From an uncultured Gammaproteobacteria bacterium (GTDB lineage: Bacteria > Pseudomonadota > Gammaproteobacteria > PS1 > Pseudothioglobaceae): a DNA stretch of 64,000 nucleotides. Location: positions 1 through 64,000 of the forward strand of contig CAJVZH010000003.1 of the NCBI GenBank assembly GCA_913020715.1. Reading direction: 5' to 3'. Position numbers and translations under genes: made by a program. Within the stretch, counting starts at the first letter, position 1. Each line of letters starts with the position of its first letter. Shown here one piece after another: positions 44,381-54,562 of this stretch. Below the pieces are notes generated by a model. The model was not told the DNA's origin. It saw only the letters and a list, made by a program, of their open reading frames with translations, and did not search any database.

Positions 44381-45783
44381 TCAAAACACAGGTTTTGGTG
44401 ATTGGATCTGGCCCTGGAGGCTACACAGCGGCATTTCGTGCGGCCGATTTAGGCAAGGAAGTAACCTTAATTGAGCACCACGATAATTTGGGTGGCGTCT
44501 GTTTGAATGTGGGTTGTATCCCTTCAAAAGCACTACTGCACACAGCACAAGTGATCAACGAAGCCAAAACGGCTGATCACCTAGGCATCCATTTCGAAGC
44601 GCCTTCTATTGATATTGATGGTGTCAGAAAAAACAAAGAAGATATCGTGATCAAACTAACCGGTGGCATTGGGGCATTAGCCAAGGCGAGAAAAGTCAAC
44701 ATTATTACTGGCTATGCACGGTTTATCGCTTCCAACCAAGTTAGTATTGATGGCAGTGACGAAGTTATTGAGTTCGAAGATTGTATTATTGCAGCTGGCT
44801 CACGTGTTACCAAAATACCATCTTTCCCTTTTGACGATGATCGAGTAATGGACTCTACCGACGCCTTGGAGCTTGCTGATATTCCAAAAAGACTGTTGGT
44901 CGTTGGTGGCGGAATTATTGGCCTTGAAATGGCGACTGTTTACGAGGCGCTTGGCAGCGAGATTACCATTGTGGAGTTGGCGGAACAGCTCATTCCTAGC
45001 GCTGATAAAGACATTGTTAGTCCATTATTCAAGCGCATTAAAAAAAGTTATGCGAATATCTATCTCAACACTAAAGTAACCAAAATGGAGGCGCTCAAAA
45101 AAGGCATCAAAGTTGCCTTTGAAGGCAAGGGCGCACCCGAAACTGACACCTTTGACAAAGTATTGGTGTCCGTCGGCCGTTCACCTAATGGCGCACTGAT
45201 CGATGCAGATAAGGCAGGAGTATCCGTAGATGAACGCGGCTTTATCGCAACCGACAGACAAATGAAAACTAATGTTGCGCATATTTATGCGATTGGCGAT
45301 GTTGTGGGACAGCCAATGTTGGCGCATAAGGCTGTGCACGAGGCCAAAGTGGCAGCAGAGGTTATTTGTGGACACAAATCTGGCTTTGACGCTCTCACCA
45401 TTCCATCCGTTGCCTACACCGATCCAGAAGTGGCTTGGACCGGCAAAACCGAGAAAGAATTGAAAGTAGAAGGCGTGCCTTACGAGAAAGGCGTGTTCCC
45501 TTGGGCAGCTTCTGGGCGCAGCCTTAGCATTGGTCGTAGCGAAGGCGTAACAAAAGGTTTATTCGACAGCACAAGCGGTAAAATACTCGGCATGGGCATC
45601 TGTGGCACCAACGCAGGTGAGCTTATAGCAGAGGCAACTTTGGCGATTGAAATGGGCTGTGACATGAGCGATATTGCACTCACAGTGCACGCCCACCCAA
45701 CACTTTCAGAAACAACCGCCTTTGCGGCTGAAATGGCAGAAGGCACAATCACTGACCTGATGCCGCCAAGAAAAAGAAAATAG
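44377..45783 (+). CDS. lpdA: Dihydrolipoyl dehydrogenase (E3)
   Basis: Lpd reoxidises the lipoyl arms of the 2-oxoacid dehydrogenases and the glycine cleavage H protein, transferring electrons to NAD. The 468-residue flavoprotein has the FAD loop GSGPGGYTAA, redox cysteines C42 and C47 in GVCLNVGCIPSK, the NAD loop VGGGIIGLEMA and the catalytic His-Glu pair in HAHPTLSET. It overlaps aceF as ATGA (translational coupling). It may also serve gcvH at 10.6 kb. Confidence 0.96.
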   Translation: MIKTQVLVIGSGPGGYTAAFRAADLGKEVTLIEHHDNLGGVCLNVGCIPSKALLHTAQVINEAKTADHLGIHFEAPSIDIDGVRKNKEDIVIKLTGGIGALAKARKVNIITGYARFIASNQVSIDGSDEVIEFEDCIIAAGSRVTKIPSFPFDDDRVMDSTDALELADIPKRLLVVGGGIIGLEMATVYEALGSEITIVELAEQLIPSADKDIVSPLFKRIKKSYANIYLNTKVTKMEALKKGIKVAFEGKGAPETDTFDKVLVSVGRSPNGALIDADKAGVSVDERGFIATDRQMKTNVAHIYAIGDVVGQPMLAHKAVHEAKVAAEVICGHKSGFDALTIPSVAYTDPEVAWTGKTEKELKVEGVPYEKGVFPWAASGRSLSIGRSEGVTKGLFDSTSGKILGMGICGTNAGELIAEATLAIEMGCDMSDIALTVHAHPTLSETTAFAAEMAEGTITDLMPPRKRK

Positions 45784-45789
45784 GAAAAC

Positions 45790-46443
45790 ATGGATATTAC
45801 CAAAGCAAGAAGAAACGTTATTGAGCAACAAGTGCGCCCCTGGGGCGGTCTTAACCTGCGTGCCAATCAAGCCTTGAGCGACGTACCAAGAGAAAACTTT
45901 GTACCCGGAGATTTTCAAGGCCTTGTTTTTGCTGATATCGAGATCCCTCTCAGCGACCGCGCGAAAATGTTCTCGCCAAAAATTGAAGGCAGAATCCTAG
46001 ACTCTATTAACGTCCAAAGCGACGAAAGCGTACTAGAAATTGGCACAGGTAGTGGTTACTTTACTGCAGTACTTGGCAAGCTTGCGGGCAATGTTGTTAG
46101 TATTGAGATCGATCCAGCGCTATCCGCTTCTGCCAAAAAGAATCTGCAATCACTTGCTATAACCAATGTAGATTTACAAGTTTCAGACGCCTCAACAACT
46201 AACTTCTTACAACAAAAATACGACGTGATTGTCCTTGGTTGCTCTTTGAGCGCTCAAAGCCAGAAATTGAATGAATTACTCAATATCGGCGGCAGACTTT
46301 TTGCTATCATTGGCAGTAAAAATAAAATGCAGGCAACGCTTATCACCAGAATTAGTGATAACGAGTGGCAGGTAAAATCAATTTTTGAAACTCACTTAGA
46401 CTATATGCAAGGTCAAGAGCCGGCGGCGGTGTTCGCTTTTTAA
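45790..46443 (+). CDS. Protein-L-isoaspartate O-methyltransferase family protein
   Basis: A 217-residue SAM methyltransferase with motif I VLEIGTGSGYFTAVLG and the isoaspartate-methyltransferase-type N-terminus MDITKARRNVIEQQVRPWG. This divergent Pcm-like branch is often found before an exporter or outer-membrane efflux gene. Activity on isoaspartate is uncertain. It starts six bases after lpdA and precedes an RND exporter by 13 bases on the same strand. Confidence 0.83.
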   Translation: MDITKARRNVIEQQVRPWGGLNLRANQALSDVPRENFVPGDFQGLVFADIEIPLSDRAKMFSPKIEGRILDSINVQSDESVLEIGTGSGYFTAVLGKLAGNVVSIEIDPALSASAKKNLQSLAITNVDLQVSDASTTNFLQQKYDVIVLGCSLSAQSQKLNELLNIGGRLFAIIGSKNKMQATLITRISDNEWQVKSIFETHLDYMQGQEPAAVFAF

Positions 46444-46456
46444 CTAAGGCCTGATT

Positions 46457-48733
46457 GTGCTGAATTCTCTTTTCAACTTTCTGATTAAAAAATCGGTACT
46501 GGCATTAGCACTGCTACTTCTATTAATCGGTGCACTGCTGTACCAAATACCACACTTTTCTCTTGATGCTTCGTCAGATTCTCTCGCACTTGAGGGCGAC
46601 GACAACCTTGCGCTGTTCGAGAAAACTCAAGAAACTTTTCAAACATCCAATTCATCGTTAATTATTAGCTACACCACCGAAGAAGGTGTATTAGATTCTA
46701 AGCAAATTGAGTACTTACGATCGCTTAGAGATGACTTGCTCGCGCTTGAAAGAGTATCCTCAGTTACCTCTATTCTTGATGTGCCTTTATTTCAATCGCC
46801 ACCGCTCTCACTTATGGAGCTGACGGGAGGCGCAATCACTATTGACAATGGCAAGGCCGATATGTCGTTTATAGCGGACGAATTCAGTAACGGCCCGCTT
46901 TATGCCAACAACCTAGTCAGCCTTGATGGCAAAACATCTGCCCTACTTATTAGCTTAAAAGAAGTCGACAAATCAATTGAAGACGTCAATAAGGCTCTAG
47001 CAGACGCGGTGCAAAGTATTCGAACAACAATGGAAGGCTATCGCGATAACGCACAACTCTATTTAGGCGGCGTGCCAATGATCCGTAATGACATCATTAC
47101 CTACATTGCCAGCGACCTTGTGCTCTTCAGCCTTGCGGTTGTACTTGTTATGGCCACTATGCTAGCCCTAATTTTTAGAGGAATCAGATGGGTTTTATTA
47201 CCGATAGGCATCAGTGTTACAGGTGCACTGATAATGACTGGCGTATTAGGTGCACTTGGCTGGAAGGTGACTGTTATTTCTTCCAATTTTTTCTCTTTGC
47301 TACTGGTGATGACACTCTCGGTCACCATTCACTTGGTGGTGAGATTTAAAGAGCTTGCACAACAAACCCCTGAGGCCGACGTCAAAGCCCTAACTCTGCT
47401 CACCTTGCAACAAATGTCCAAACCGTGTTTATTCACAACACTGACCACCATCGCCGCATTTGCCTCATTAATGATTAGCGATGTGCGCCCCGTGATTGAC
47501 TTCGGCTGGATGATGGCTATTGGCGTGACCATTGCACTTACACTCTCTTTCTTGACCTTTCCAATCTTAATGAGTTTATTGCCAAAACCCAAGATTGCAA
47601 AACACTCAACAGAATTCGCCTTCACCAACAAACTGGCTAACTTCACCCATCAATACGGCAATCAACTGATTATTGCGCTGATTCTTATCGCTACCATTGC
47701 GCTAATTGGTGTGAGTAAATTGAGCGTTGAAAACCGCTTTATCGATTATTTTAAAAAATCCACCGAAATCCATCAAGGCCTGAGCTTAATAGACCAGCAG
47801 TTGGGTGGCACCATGTCACTTGAAATTGTTTTTGACGACATGGCTAGTGACTACTGGGTAGATGATGTCTTACGTGAAGATGTCCACAAGATTCATCAAT
47901 ATTTGGATGACCTTGATGCCACAGGCAAGGTGCTGTCGATTGATACACTAATGCAAATTCTCACACAGGCCAATGCCGGTATGCCACCAACTGGATTCCT
48001 ACTAATGTTGGCCAAAAATCAAATGCCAGATTTTGCCAGAGAGCAAGTGCTTGACCCCTACCTATCCGAATCCGAAAACCAACTGAGGGTAGTTGCTCGA
48101 ATTCGAGAGACCGATGACTCACTCAAGAGAAACGAGCTTATTAACGAAGTAAGAGCGCACCTTGTTAATGAGTTTAGTCTGGCGCCAGATAGCTTTAGGA
48201 TGACAGGCGTGTTTGTTTTGTACAACAATCTATTGCAAAGTTTGTTTGAATCTCAAATAAAGACCATTGCATTGGTGTTTGCGATGATTTTCGCGATGTT
48301 TCTATTTATCTTTCGATCGGTTAGTCTCTCAATTCTAGCGCTGATTCCAAACACCCTGCCATCGCTTCTTATTTTGGGCATTATGGGACTTGCCAACATT
48401 CCTCTCGATTTAATGACGATTACCATTGCTGCCATTGCCATTGGTATTGGCGTGGATAACGCCATTCACTATATTCATCGCTTTAGGACAGAGTTTAGCG
48501 TTGATCAGGATTATCTGGCCACCATGTATCGCTCGCACGCCTCTATTGGTCTCGCGATGTTCTATACATCCATCACCGTTGCTATTGGTTTTTTGGTGTT
48601 GGCGTTATCAAATTTTATCCCGAGTATTTATTTTGGTATTTTTACCGCAATTGCGATGCTTAGTGCCGTGCTGGCAAACCTTACTTTGCTGCCAAAACTA
48701 CTGCTTATGTTTAAGCCAAAAATGGGAAAATAA
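46457..48733 (+). CDS. RND superfamily exporter (MMPL/YfbB-type, hydrophobic exporter)
   Basis: A 758-residue membrane exporter with twelve helices in two similar halves, each with a large periplasmic loop after its first helix. Conserved RND sequence includes SVTIHLVVRFKE in helix 4 and IGIGVDNAIHYIHRFR in helix 10. This branch exports hydrophobic substrates such as lipids, not the drug-efflux HAE1 class; no periplasmic adaptor gene is adjacent. It starts with GTG at 46457, just after the methyltransferase. Confidence 0.85.
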   Translation: MLNSLFNFLIKKSVLALALLLLLIGALLYQIPHFSLDASSDSLALEGDDNLALFEKTQETFQTSNSSLIISYTTEEGVLDSKQIEYLRSLRDDLLALERVSSVTSILDVPLFQSPPLSLMELTGGAITIDNGKADMSFIADEFSNGPLYANNLVSLDGKTSALLISLKEVDKSIEDVNKALADAVQSIRTTMEGYRDNAQLYLGGVPMIRNDIITYIASDLVLFSLAVVLVMATMLALIFRGIRWVLLPIGISVTGALIMTGVLGALGWKVTVISSNFFSLLLVMTLSVTIHLVVRFKELAQQTPEADVKALTLLTLQQMSKPCLFTTLTTIAAFASLMISDVRPVIDFGWMMAIGVTIALTLSFLTFPILMSLLPKPKIAKHSTEFAFTNKLANFTHQYGNQLIIALILIATIALIGVSKLSVENRFIDYFKKSTEIHQGLSLIDQQLGGTMSLEIVFDDMASDYWVDDVLREDVHKIHQYLDDLDATGKVLSIDTLMQILTQANAGMPPTGFLLMLAKNQMPDFAREQVLDPYLSESENQLRVVARIRETDDSLKRNELINEVRAHLVNEFSLAPDSFRMTGVFVLYNNLLQSLFESQIKTIALVFAMIFAMFLFIFRSVSLSILALIPNTLPSLLILGIMGLANIPLDLMTITIAAIAIGIGVDNAIHYIHRFRTEFSVDQDYLATMYRSHASIGLAMFYTSITVAIGFLVLALSNFIPSIYFGIFTAIAMLSAVLANLTLLPKLLLMFKPKMGK

Positions 48734-48749
48734 ATGAGCGCGCAATAAA

Positions 48750-48778
48750 AAACCCGCCTCGAATAAGAGTGCGGGTTT
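48750..48778. terminator. Hairpin terminator between the RND gene and nadB
   Basis: AAACCCGC and GCGGGTTT form an 8-bp stem whose loop contains a second CTC/GAG stem. On minus it is followed by six T residues, the better orientation; on plus only a short T-run follows. It lies 17 bases past the RND stop. Confidence 0.65.
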
Positions 48779-48931
48779 AGTCTACTATACTAAAGGAGAG
48801 ATAAGTTAACTAGTAGGGTTTAACTCAGGCGGGTATTATATACGCAAAGCAATACTATTTACAACTTTTTTTTATGATTTATTTTCAACCTTAATTAATC
48901 TAATTTTAACCCCAATTTTTTTCAATTAACT
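48779..48931 (+). promoter_or_regulatory. nadB leader with alternative base-pairing
   Basis: Downstream of the hairpin, GGGTTT at 48816-48821 and AGGCGGGT at 48827-48834 can both pair with the hairpin's AAACCCGC/ACCCGCCT arm in place of its normal partner. CTACTA (48783) can also pair with TAGTAG (48811). This would allow mutually exclusive structures ahead of nadB. No NadR or NiaR site is recognisable. Read by eye only. Confidence 0.35.
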
Positions 48932-50494
48932 ATGTCAAAAACTGAACAATTTGACGTGCTCATTATCGGTTCAGGTGCAGCCGGATTGATGGGCGCCATA
49001 CAGCTTTCCGAGGATTTGTCAATTGCGCTAATCGCCAAAGACCAACTTCTAGAAGGCTCTTCTTATTATGCCCAAGGTGGCATCTCGGCAGTACTCGATT
49101 CTGCCGATGATTTTAATTCTCACATACAAGACACCATAAAAACTGGCTTTGATTTGGGCAACGAGCAAAGTATTCAATTTATGGTTGAACAAGCGCCAAA
49201 CGCGATCGAAGATTTAGAAAAAGCAGGGGTAAAATTTTCTCAGCAAGGCAAAAAATACGACCTTACTACCGAGGGCGGCCATAGCGCCAAACGCGTGGCC
49301 CATGTGTCGGACAAAACCGGCCAATCTGTACAAACAAATTTACTCGCACAAGTGCGTCAAAAGTCAAACATTACGCTTTTTGAACACCATATAGCTATTG
49401 ATCTTTTAATGAAAGACAAACAATGCTTTGGCGCTTATGTTTACGACAAACAAAATGACCGAGTCTCTTCTTTTGTTTCGAGAAAAACAATTATAGCAAC
49501 AGGTGGCGCCTCAAAAGCATACCTATACACCTCCAACCCAGACACATCAACGGGCGACGGCATTGCCATGGCATATCGTGCAGGCTGTGAAATTATTAAT
49601 ATGGAATTTGCGCAATTCCATCCAACCTGTCTTTTCCACTCCCATGCCAAATCGTTCCTCATTTCAGAGACGCTCAGAGGTGAAGGTGCTAAGCTAACTT
49701 TGCCAAATGGTGAGTCGTTCATGCACAAATACGATGAACGAGAAGAAATGGCGCCGCGTGATATTGTCGCTAGAGCAATCGATCATGAAATGAAGGCTCA
49801 TGGTTTTGATTGTGTGTATCTCGATCTATCCTTTAAAGACAGCCAGTGGATTGCTGAACGCTTTCCAACCATTACCGAGCGATGCCTTGCACTGGGCATT
49901 GACATATGCAGTGAGCGCATCCCTGTGGTACCGGCTGCACACTATACATGCGGTGGTGTTGGTGCTGATATGAACGCTCAAAGCAGTGTTGAGAATCTTT
50001 ACGCCATTGGCGAGGTCGCGCACAGCGGCGTACACGGTGCCAACAGAATGGCGAGTAATTCGCTTCTTGAATGTCTTGTGTTTGCCAAAGCCTGCGCAAA
50101 GCACATTAACAGCGAAAATATAATGGATGATTTACCCTCATTTAATGATTGGGATGCCTCACGTGTGCAGCACTCCCAAGAAAAAGTTGTGGTCTCTCAT
50201 CTATGGCAAGAAGTTAGGCGCATTATGTGGAATTTCGTTGGCATTGTACGCAGCGACCGCCGCCTAGAAGCGGCTCATCGCCGGCTGACACAAATTCAAA
50301 AAGAAGTAGACGACTACTACCGCCTCTACATACTAACGGAAGACCTCATCGAGCTTAGAAACTTAGTGCAAACAGCACAAATCATTGTTGAGTCCGCGCT
50401 TTCAAGAAAAGAGAGTCGCGGCCTTCATTTCACTCTCGACTATCCTGAACAGTTGGAAAACGCGGATAATAGCGTTATTATAAAGGCCTCGTAA
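48932..50494 (+). CDS. nadB: L-aspartate oxidase
   Basis: NadB oxidises L-aspartate to iminoaspartate, the first step of de novo NAD synthesis. The 520-residue flavoprotein has the FAD loop [16 protein letters not shown], the [14 protein letters not shown] segment, [24 protein letters not shown] and the C-terminal helical domain. nadA and nadC are not adjacent. def follows after 5 bases, starting a run nadB-def-dusB-fis-purH. Confidence 0.94.
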   Translation: MSKTEQFDVLIIGSGAAGLMGAIQLSEDLSIALIAKDQLLEGSSYYAQGGISAVLDSADDFNSHIQDTIKTGFDLGNEQSIQFMVEQAPNAIEDLEKAGVKFSQQGKKYDLTTEGGHSAKRVAHVSDKTGQSVQTNLLAQVRQKSNITLFEHHIAIDLLMKDKQCFGAYVYDKQNDRVSSFVSRKTIIATGGASKAYLYTSNPDTSTGDGIAMAYRAGCEIINMEFAQFHPTCLFHSHAKSFLISETLRGEGAKLTLPNGESFMHKYDEREEMAPRDIVARAIDHEMKAHGFDCVYLDLSFKDSQWIAERFPTITERCLALGIDICSERIPVVPAAHYTCGGVGADMNAQSSVENLYAIGEVAHSGVHGANRMASNSLLECLVFAKACAKHINSENIMDDLPSFNDWDASRVQHSQEKVVVSHLWQEVRRIMWNFVGIVRSDRRLEAAHRRLTQIQKEVDDYYRLYILTEDLIELRNLVQTAQIIVESALSRKESRGLHFTLDYPEQLENADNSVIIKAS

Positions 50495-50499
50495 AAATC

Positions 50500-50994
50500 A
50501 TGCTTCTACCCATTCTTTGCTACCCAGACAAAAAACTTAGAACCATTGCCAAGCCGGTTGAGGCAGTTAATGATGCTATTAAAACGCAAGTTAAGAGCAT
50601 GTTTGAAACCATGTACGATGCCCCTGGTATTGGACTGGCCGCCACCCAAGTAGATTTTCATCAAAGAGTGATTGTTATTGATGTCTCGGATGAGCAAGAT
50701 CAGCCACTGTGCTTAATCAACCCTGAAATTATAGAAAAATCAGGTGAAATCGAATGGGAAGAAGGCTGCCTTTCTGTGCCTAATTATTACGAGAGTGTTA
50801 AGCGCGCCAATGATATTAAAGTGCGTGCCCTTGACCAAAATGGTGAAGAATTTGAAATGGAAGCCAGCGAAATATTAGCTGTCTGCATTCAACATGAGAT
50901 TGATCACCTAAATGGCATCCTTTTTGTCGACCACATTTCAAAGTTAAAGCAAAAACGCCTTAAAGAAAAAGCCAATAAGCAAGCACGACTCTAG
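50500..50994 (+). CDS. def: Peptide deformylase
   Basis: Def removes the N-formyl group from nascent proteins. The 164-residue protein has the three motifs [19 protein letters not shown] and [11 protein letters not shown], giving the Cys-His-His metal site. fmt, usually next to def, is absent; dusB follows 9 bases later. Confidence 0.96.
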   Translation: MLLPILCYPDKKLRTIAKPVEAVNDAIKTQVKSMFETMYDAPGIGLAATQVDFHQRVIVIDVSDEQDQPLCLINPEIIEKSGEIEWEEGCLSVPNYYESVKRANDIKVRALDQNGEEFEMEASEILAVCIQHEIDHLNGILFVDHISKLKQKRLKEKANKQARL

Positions 50995-51003
50995 ACTCTG
51001 TTA

Positions 51004-51972
51004 ATGAAGATCGGCCCCTATCAGCTAAACTCCCAAGTCCTTCTTGCACCGATGGCGGGCACCAGTGACAAGCCCTTTCGCATGCTTTGTCGTGAACAAG
51101 GCGCGGCACTGACCACTTCAGAAATGGTGGTTATTCAAAAACATCTACTCAATACCAACAAGTCAAAATATCGCCTGGATTTTAGCGGCGAACAATCACC
51201 CATCAGCATTCAAATAGCCGGCTCTGAGGCAGATCAATTGGCCGAATCAGCCGTACAGGCCGTGGGCTTTGGTGCAGACATCATAGACATTAATATGGGC
51301 TGCCCTGCAAAAAAGGTATGCAATAAAGCAGCGGGCTCAGCGCTCATGCAAAATGAAAAACTGGTGTCGGACATTCTTAACACAGTGGTCGATTCTGTGG
51401 ATATCCCAGTGACCCTTAAAATGCGCACAGGATGGAATGAAGAAAATAAAAATGCACCCACTATCGCGAAGATAGCCGAAGATGCCGGCATTCAAATGAT
51501 AGCAATTCACGGCAGAACACGTGAGCAAAAATATTCGGGTGAGGCAGAATATGAAACGGCTGCCAAGGTGATTAGTAACGCCAACATCCCCGTGGTCGTT
51601 AATGGTGATATCAGCAGTGCTGAAAAGGCCAAAAAAGTGCTTGATTACACCTCGGCAGACGCCGTTATGCTCGGCAGAGCTACTCAGGGAAACCCTTGGC
51701 TAATTGGCGAAGTGCATCACCACCTCTCAACCGGTGAAATAAAGCCTCCAATGAGTCAAAACGACAAAATCCCAGTCATACTAAACCATATCTCAAGCAT
51801 TCACGCCTTTTATGGAAATAAATTAGGCACTCAGCTATCCAGGAAGCATATTTTTTGGTATTCTATGCGCCTTGACCAAAAAAAAGCAAGAGACTTTTGG
51901 CCAAACATTAACCGAGTGAGCGATCACTCCGAACAATATTGCATATTCCGAGATTATTTGCATTCTTTATGA
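51004..51972 (+). CDS. dusB: tRNA-dihydrouridine synthase B
   Basis: DusB reduces uridines in tRNA to dihydrouridine using FMN. The 322-residue protein has LAPMAGTSDKPFR, the catalytic cysteine in INMGCPAKKVC, KMRTGW, and the HGRTREQKYSG segment. The gene overlaps fis by four bases (ATGA), the classic dusB-fis arrangement of gammaproteobacteria, in which Fis expression depends on dusB translation. Confidence 0.95.
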   Translation: MKIGPYQLNSQVLLAPMAGTSDKPFRMLCREQGAALTTSEMVVIQKHLLNTNKSKYRLDFSGEQSPISIQIAGSEADQLAESAVQAVGFGADIIDINMGCPAKKVCNKAAGSALMQNEKLVSDILNTVVDSVDIPVTLKMRTGWNEENKNAPTIAKIAEDAGIQMIAIHGRTREQKYSGEAEYETAAKVISNANIPVVVNGDISSAEKAKKVLDYTSADAVMLGRATQGNPWLIGEVHHHLSTGEIKPPMSQNDKIPVILNHISSIHAFYGNKLGTQLSRKHIFWYSMRLDQKKARDFWPNINRVSDHSEQYCIFRDYLHSL

Positions 51973-52199
51973 ATCAAAGCGATTTACACGACTGTATTAA
52001 CCAAAAGCTTGAGCGATACTTCACTCAATTAGACGAAGAGCCTGCGTCTGGCGTGTTTAAAATGGTAGCGCAGCAAACGGAAACCGCCACCCTGAAATTC
52101 GTTCTTGATAAAGTCAATCAAAACCACTCTGAGGCCGCCCGAATTCTTGGCATCAATCGCGCCACTCTAAAGAAAAAAGTAGCGCTCTACCAGCTCTAA
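51969..52199 (+). CDS. fis: DNA-binding protein Fis
   Basis: Fis bends DNA and regulates growth-rate-dependent genes. The 76-residue product is short compared with E. coli (98) because the N-terminal beta-hairpin part is reduced. It keeps the C-terminal helix-turn-helix NQNHSEAARILGINRATLKKKV, the diagnostic Fis segment. The ATG at 51969 overlaps the dusB TGA (ATGA), so the translation of the two is coupled. Confidence 0.94.
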   Translation: MNQSDLHDCINQKLERYFTQLDEEPASGVFKMVAQQTETATLKFVLDKVNQNHSEAARILGINRATLKKKVALYQL

Positions 52200-52247
52200 G
52201 ACTTTATAATAATTCCTTTAAATGCTTAGCATCCTAAAGGAATATCA

Positions 52248-53789
52248 ATGGCCATAAAACGCGCTCTGATTAGTGTTTCCGACAAATCAGGAATCATCGA
52301 ATTTGCCCAACAACTCACCAATTTTGGCATCGAAATACTCTCAACAGGCGGCACCGCCAAGCTCCTAGAAAATAACAACATTCCGGTGACTGAAGTCTCA
52401 GACTATACCAATTATCCAGAGATGATGGCCGGTCGCGTTAAAACACTAAACCCTAAAATTCATGGTGGCATTCTCGCCCGTCGTGGCATTGATGAAGGTG
52501 TGATGGCTGAAAACGACATCAATCCAATTGACTTGGTTGTTGTCAACCTATACCCCTTTCAAGAGACGATTGCTAAGGCCGATTGCACACTCGATGACGC
52601 CATTGAAAATATTGATATTGGCGGCCCCGCTATGCTCAGATCAAGCGCCAAAAATCACGCTTCAGTAACGGTAATTGTTGACAGCGCTGATTATCAAGTT
52701 GTACTGGATGAGATCAGTAACTCAGGTGATACATCGCTCGATACACGCAAAAAACTCGCACTAAAAACATTTGAACATACCGCCCAGTACGACGGCGCTA
52801 TTGCCAATTATCTAGGCAAAGAAGATGATGGCTTCTCAAATACAATGAACCTTCAATTCGTCAAATCGCAAACCATGCGTTATGGTGAAAATCCACATCA
52901 AGCGGCGGCTTTCTACAAAGAGGTCGATTTAGTGGAGGCCAGCGTTTCCTCGTCAATACAACTACAAGGTAAGGCCTTGTCTTTTAATAATATTGCGGAC
53001 GCCGATGCCGCACTGGAATGTGTCAGAGGTTTTTCAGAGCCAAGCTGTGTTATTGTTAAGCACGCCAACCCATGCGGCGTGGCAAGCAGAAGCTCAATCT
53101 TTGAAGCTTACGATGATGCTTACAAAACAGACCCAACCTCAGCCTTTGGTGGCATTATTGCTTTTAACCGCGCACTAGACGTTCAAACAGCGCAAAGTAT
53201 TCTTGATCGCCAATTCGTTGAGGTGATTATTTGCCCTAGTATTGACGAAGGTGCCAAGGTTATTCTAGAGGAGAAGCAAAATATACGCGTGCTCGAATGC
53301 GGTGACTTGCAATCGGCCAAGCCAACACTGGATTACAAAAAAGTAACTGGCGGCTTATTGGTGCAAGATAAAGACCTAGGCTCAGTCCAAGAATCTGGCC
53401 TCAAGTGCGTTAGCCAAACGAAACCTACCGAATCACAGATGCAAGATATGTTGTTTGCTTGGAAAGTGGCCAAGAGCGTTAAATCTAACGCCATCGTCTA
53501 CGTCAAGAATAAAATGACCATCGGCATTGGCGCAGGTCAAATGTCGCGCATCTATTCAGCCAAAATTGCAGGCATTAAAGCCGCAGATGAAGCTTTAGTG
53601 GTCGAAGGATCGGTGATGGCATCCGATGCCTTTTTCCCATTTAGAGACGGCATTGATGCGGCAGCCGATGCTGGCATTAAAGCGATTATCCACCCTGGTG
53701 GCTCAATGCGTGACGATGACGTGATTGCGGCGGCGGATGAGCATGGGATTGCGATGGTGTTTACTGGCATGCGCCACTTTAAACATTAA
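52248..53789 (+). CDS. purH: Bifunctional AICAR transformylase/IMP cyclohydrolase PurH
   Basis: PurH catalyses the last two steps of IMP synthesis. The 513-residue protein has the IMP cyclohydrolase domain ([40 protein letters not shown]) and the transformylase domain with [10 protein letters not shown] and [13 protein letters not shown]-type features. It ends MRHFKH, as usual. purD, commonly next, is not present; an unknown minus-strand gene follows. Confidence 0.96.
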   Translation: MAIKRALISVSDKSGIIEFAQQLTNFGIEILSTGGTAKLLENNNIPVTEVSDYTNYPEMMAGRVKTLNPKIHGGILARRGIDEGVMAENDINPIDLVVVNLYPFQETIAKADCTLDDAIENIDIGGPAMLRSSAKNHASVTVIVDSADYQVVLDEISNSGDTSLDTRKKLALKTFEHTAQYDGAIANYLGKEDDGFSNTMNLQFVKSQTMRYGENPHQAAAFYKEVDLVEASVSSSIQLQGKALSFNNIADADAALECVRGFSEPSCVIVKHANPCGVASRSSIFEAYDDAYKTDPTSAFGGIIAFNRALDVQTAQSILDRQFVEVIICPSIDEGAKVILEEKQNIRVLECGDLQSAKPTLDYKKVTGGLLVQDKDLGSVQESGLKCVSQTKPTESQMQDMLFAWKVAKSVKSNAIVYVKNKMTIGIGAGQMSRIYSAKIAGIKAADEALVVEGSVMASDAFFPFRDGIDAAADAGIKAIIHPGGSMRDDDVIAAADEHGIAMVFTGMRHFKH

Positions 53790-53887
53790 TTTTCAGGACT
53801 TGTTTTTGTCCATCTCTGCGTTATAAACCAATCATCATAAACGCAGCAGTCAAAGGTGGCTTTTAATCAAAAGTTTTTTAAGCAGGG

Positions 53888-54250
53888 CTAAGCACGAGAT
53901 TTCCAGAAAAATAACACAATAAGGATTGTTGTTGGGATCACTCCAAGCAAATCAAGCTGAGCGGCATCTGTTAACACATGAAACATTTGCACTGCTAGAA
54001 ATAATAAATTAAGTCCAACACCATAGGTCATACCGACTTTCTGTACATTACTCCCTGTCCAAGTGGGGGCCATCCATGCAAGGACGCCAAGCCCCAACAT
54101 TGGAACACTCAAAAGTTGTAGCATTGATTCTAAATTGGGTGTTAAAGTCCATCCGCCCGGCTCAACAACCATTTCTGGCGCCAACCATATCATTACAACC
54201 CACATCCACGCAAAAATTGCTTGGGCTTTAAATAAATGCGTTAAAGTCAT
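53888..54250 (-). CDS. Small four-helix membrane protein of unknown function
   Basis: A 120-residue hydrophobic protein with about four transmembrane segments (near residues 8-25, 45-62, 74-92 and 98-115). There are a few tryptophans and prolines near the first helix and a basic C-terminal end. I do not recognise a family. It stands alone between purH (convergent) and a large gap; it may be a real small membrane gene but expression is not shown. Confidence 0.6.
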   Translation of the reverse strand: MTLTHLFKAQAIFAWMWVVMIWLAPEMVVEPGGWTLTPNLESMLQLLSVPMLGLGVLAWMAPTWTGSNVQKVGMTYGVGLNLLFLAVQMFHVLTDAAQLDLLGVIPTTILIVLFFWKSRA

Positions 54251-54562
54251 ACTCTTTCTCCAATAGTTAAATGAAGCCCTAAGATCATTTTAAGGATCAT
54301 ATAGAACTGTAGTTAATATACTATAAATCAATAGAAGTATTTGTTAACCTTGGAAAATAAACGAGTTATTACATGACTTGAGCTAAGTCAATTCAGACAA
54401 AATTTAAGGAATTACTAAGATAAGCGGTATTGGAGCGATAAGCACACGAACTAACACCATAGAAGTTTCCAAGTAACACTTAAAAATACTCTCTTTGTGA
54501 CTACGCCGCCCCTAAATTGCAGGATTCTTATTGAACATCATAAGAATATAGAAAAATTTGAT
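54251..54562. other. Gap with no gene, 312 bases
   Basis: This AT-rich gap must hold the promoter of the four-helix protein (a -10-like TATATT lies near 54317 on minus). Near its right end an ATTCTTAT...ATAAGAAT hairpin (54525-54548) lies just past the DMSP-lyase-type stop and may act as its terminator. I see nothing else. Confidence 0.6.
54525..54548 (-). terminator. Possible terminator of the DMSP-lyase-type gene
   Basis: ATTCTTAT and ATAAGAAT form an 8-bp AT-rich stem with an 8-base loop, 15 bases past the stop on minus. There is no strong T-tract. Confidence 0.35.

Noticed and set aside
53858-53880. Terminator after purH
   Set aside because: CTTTT-AATC-AAAAG with a T-run is only a 5-bp AT stem; too weak to list as a terminator.
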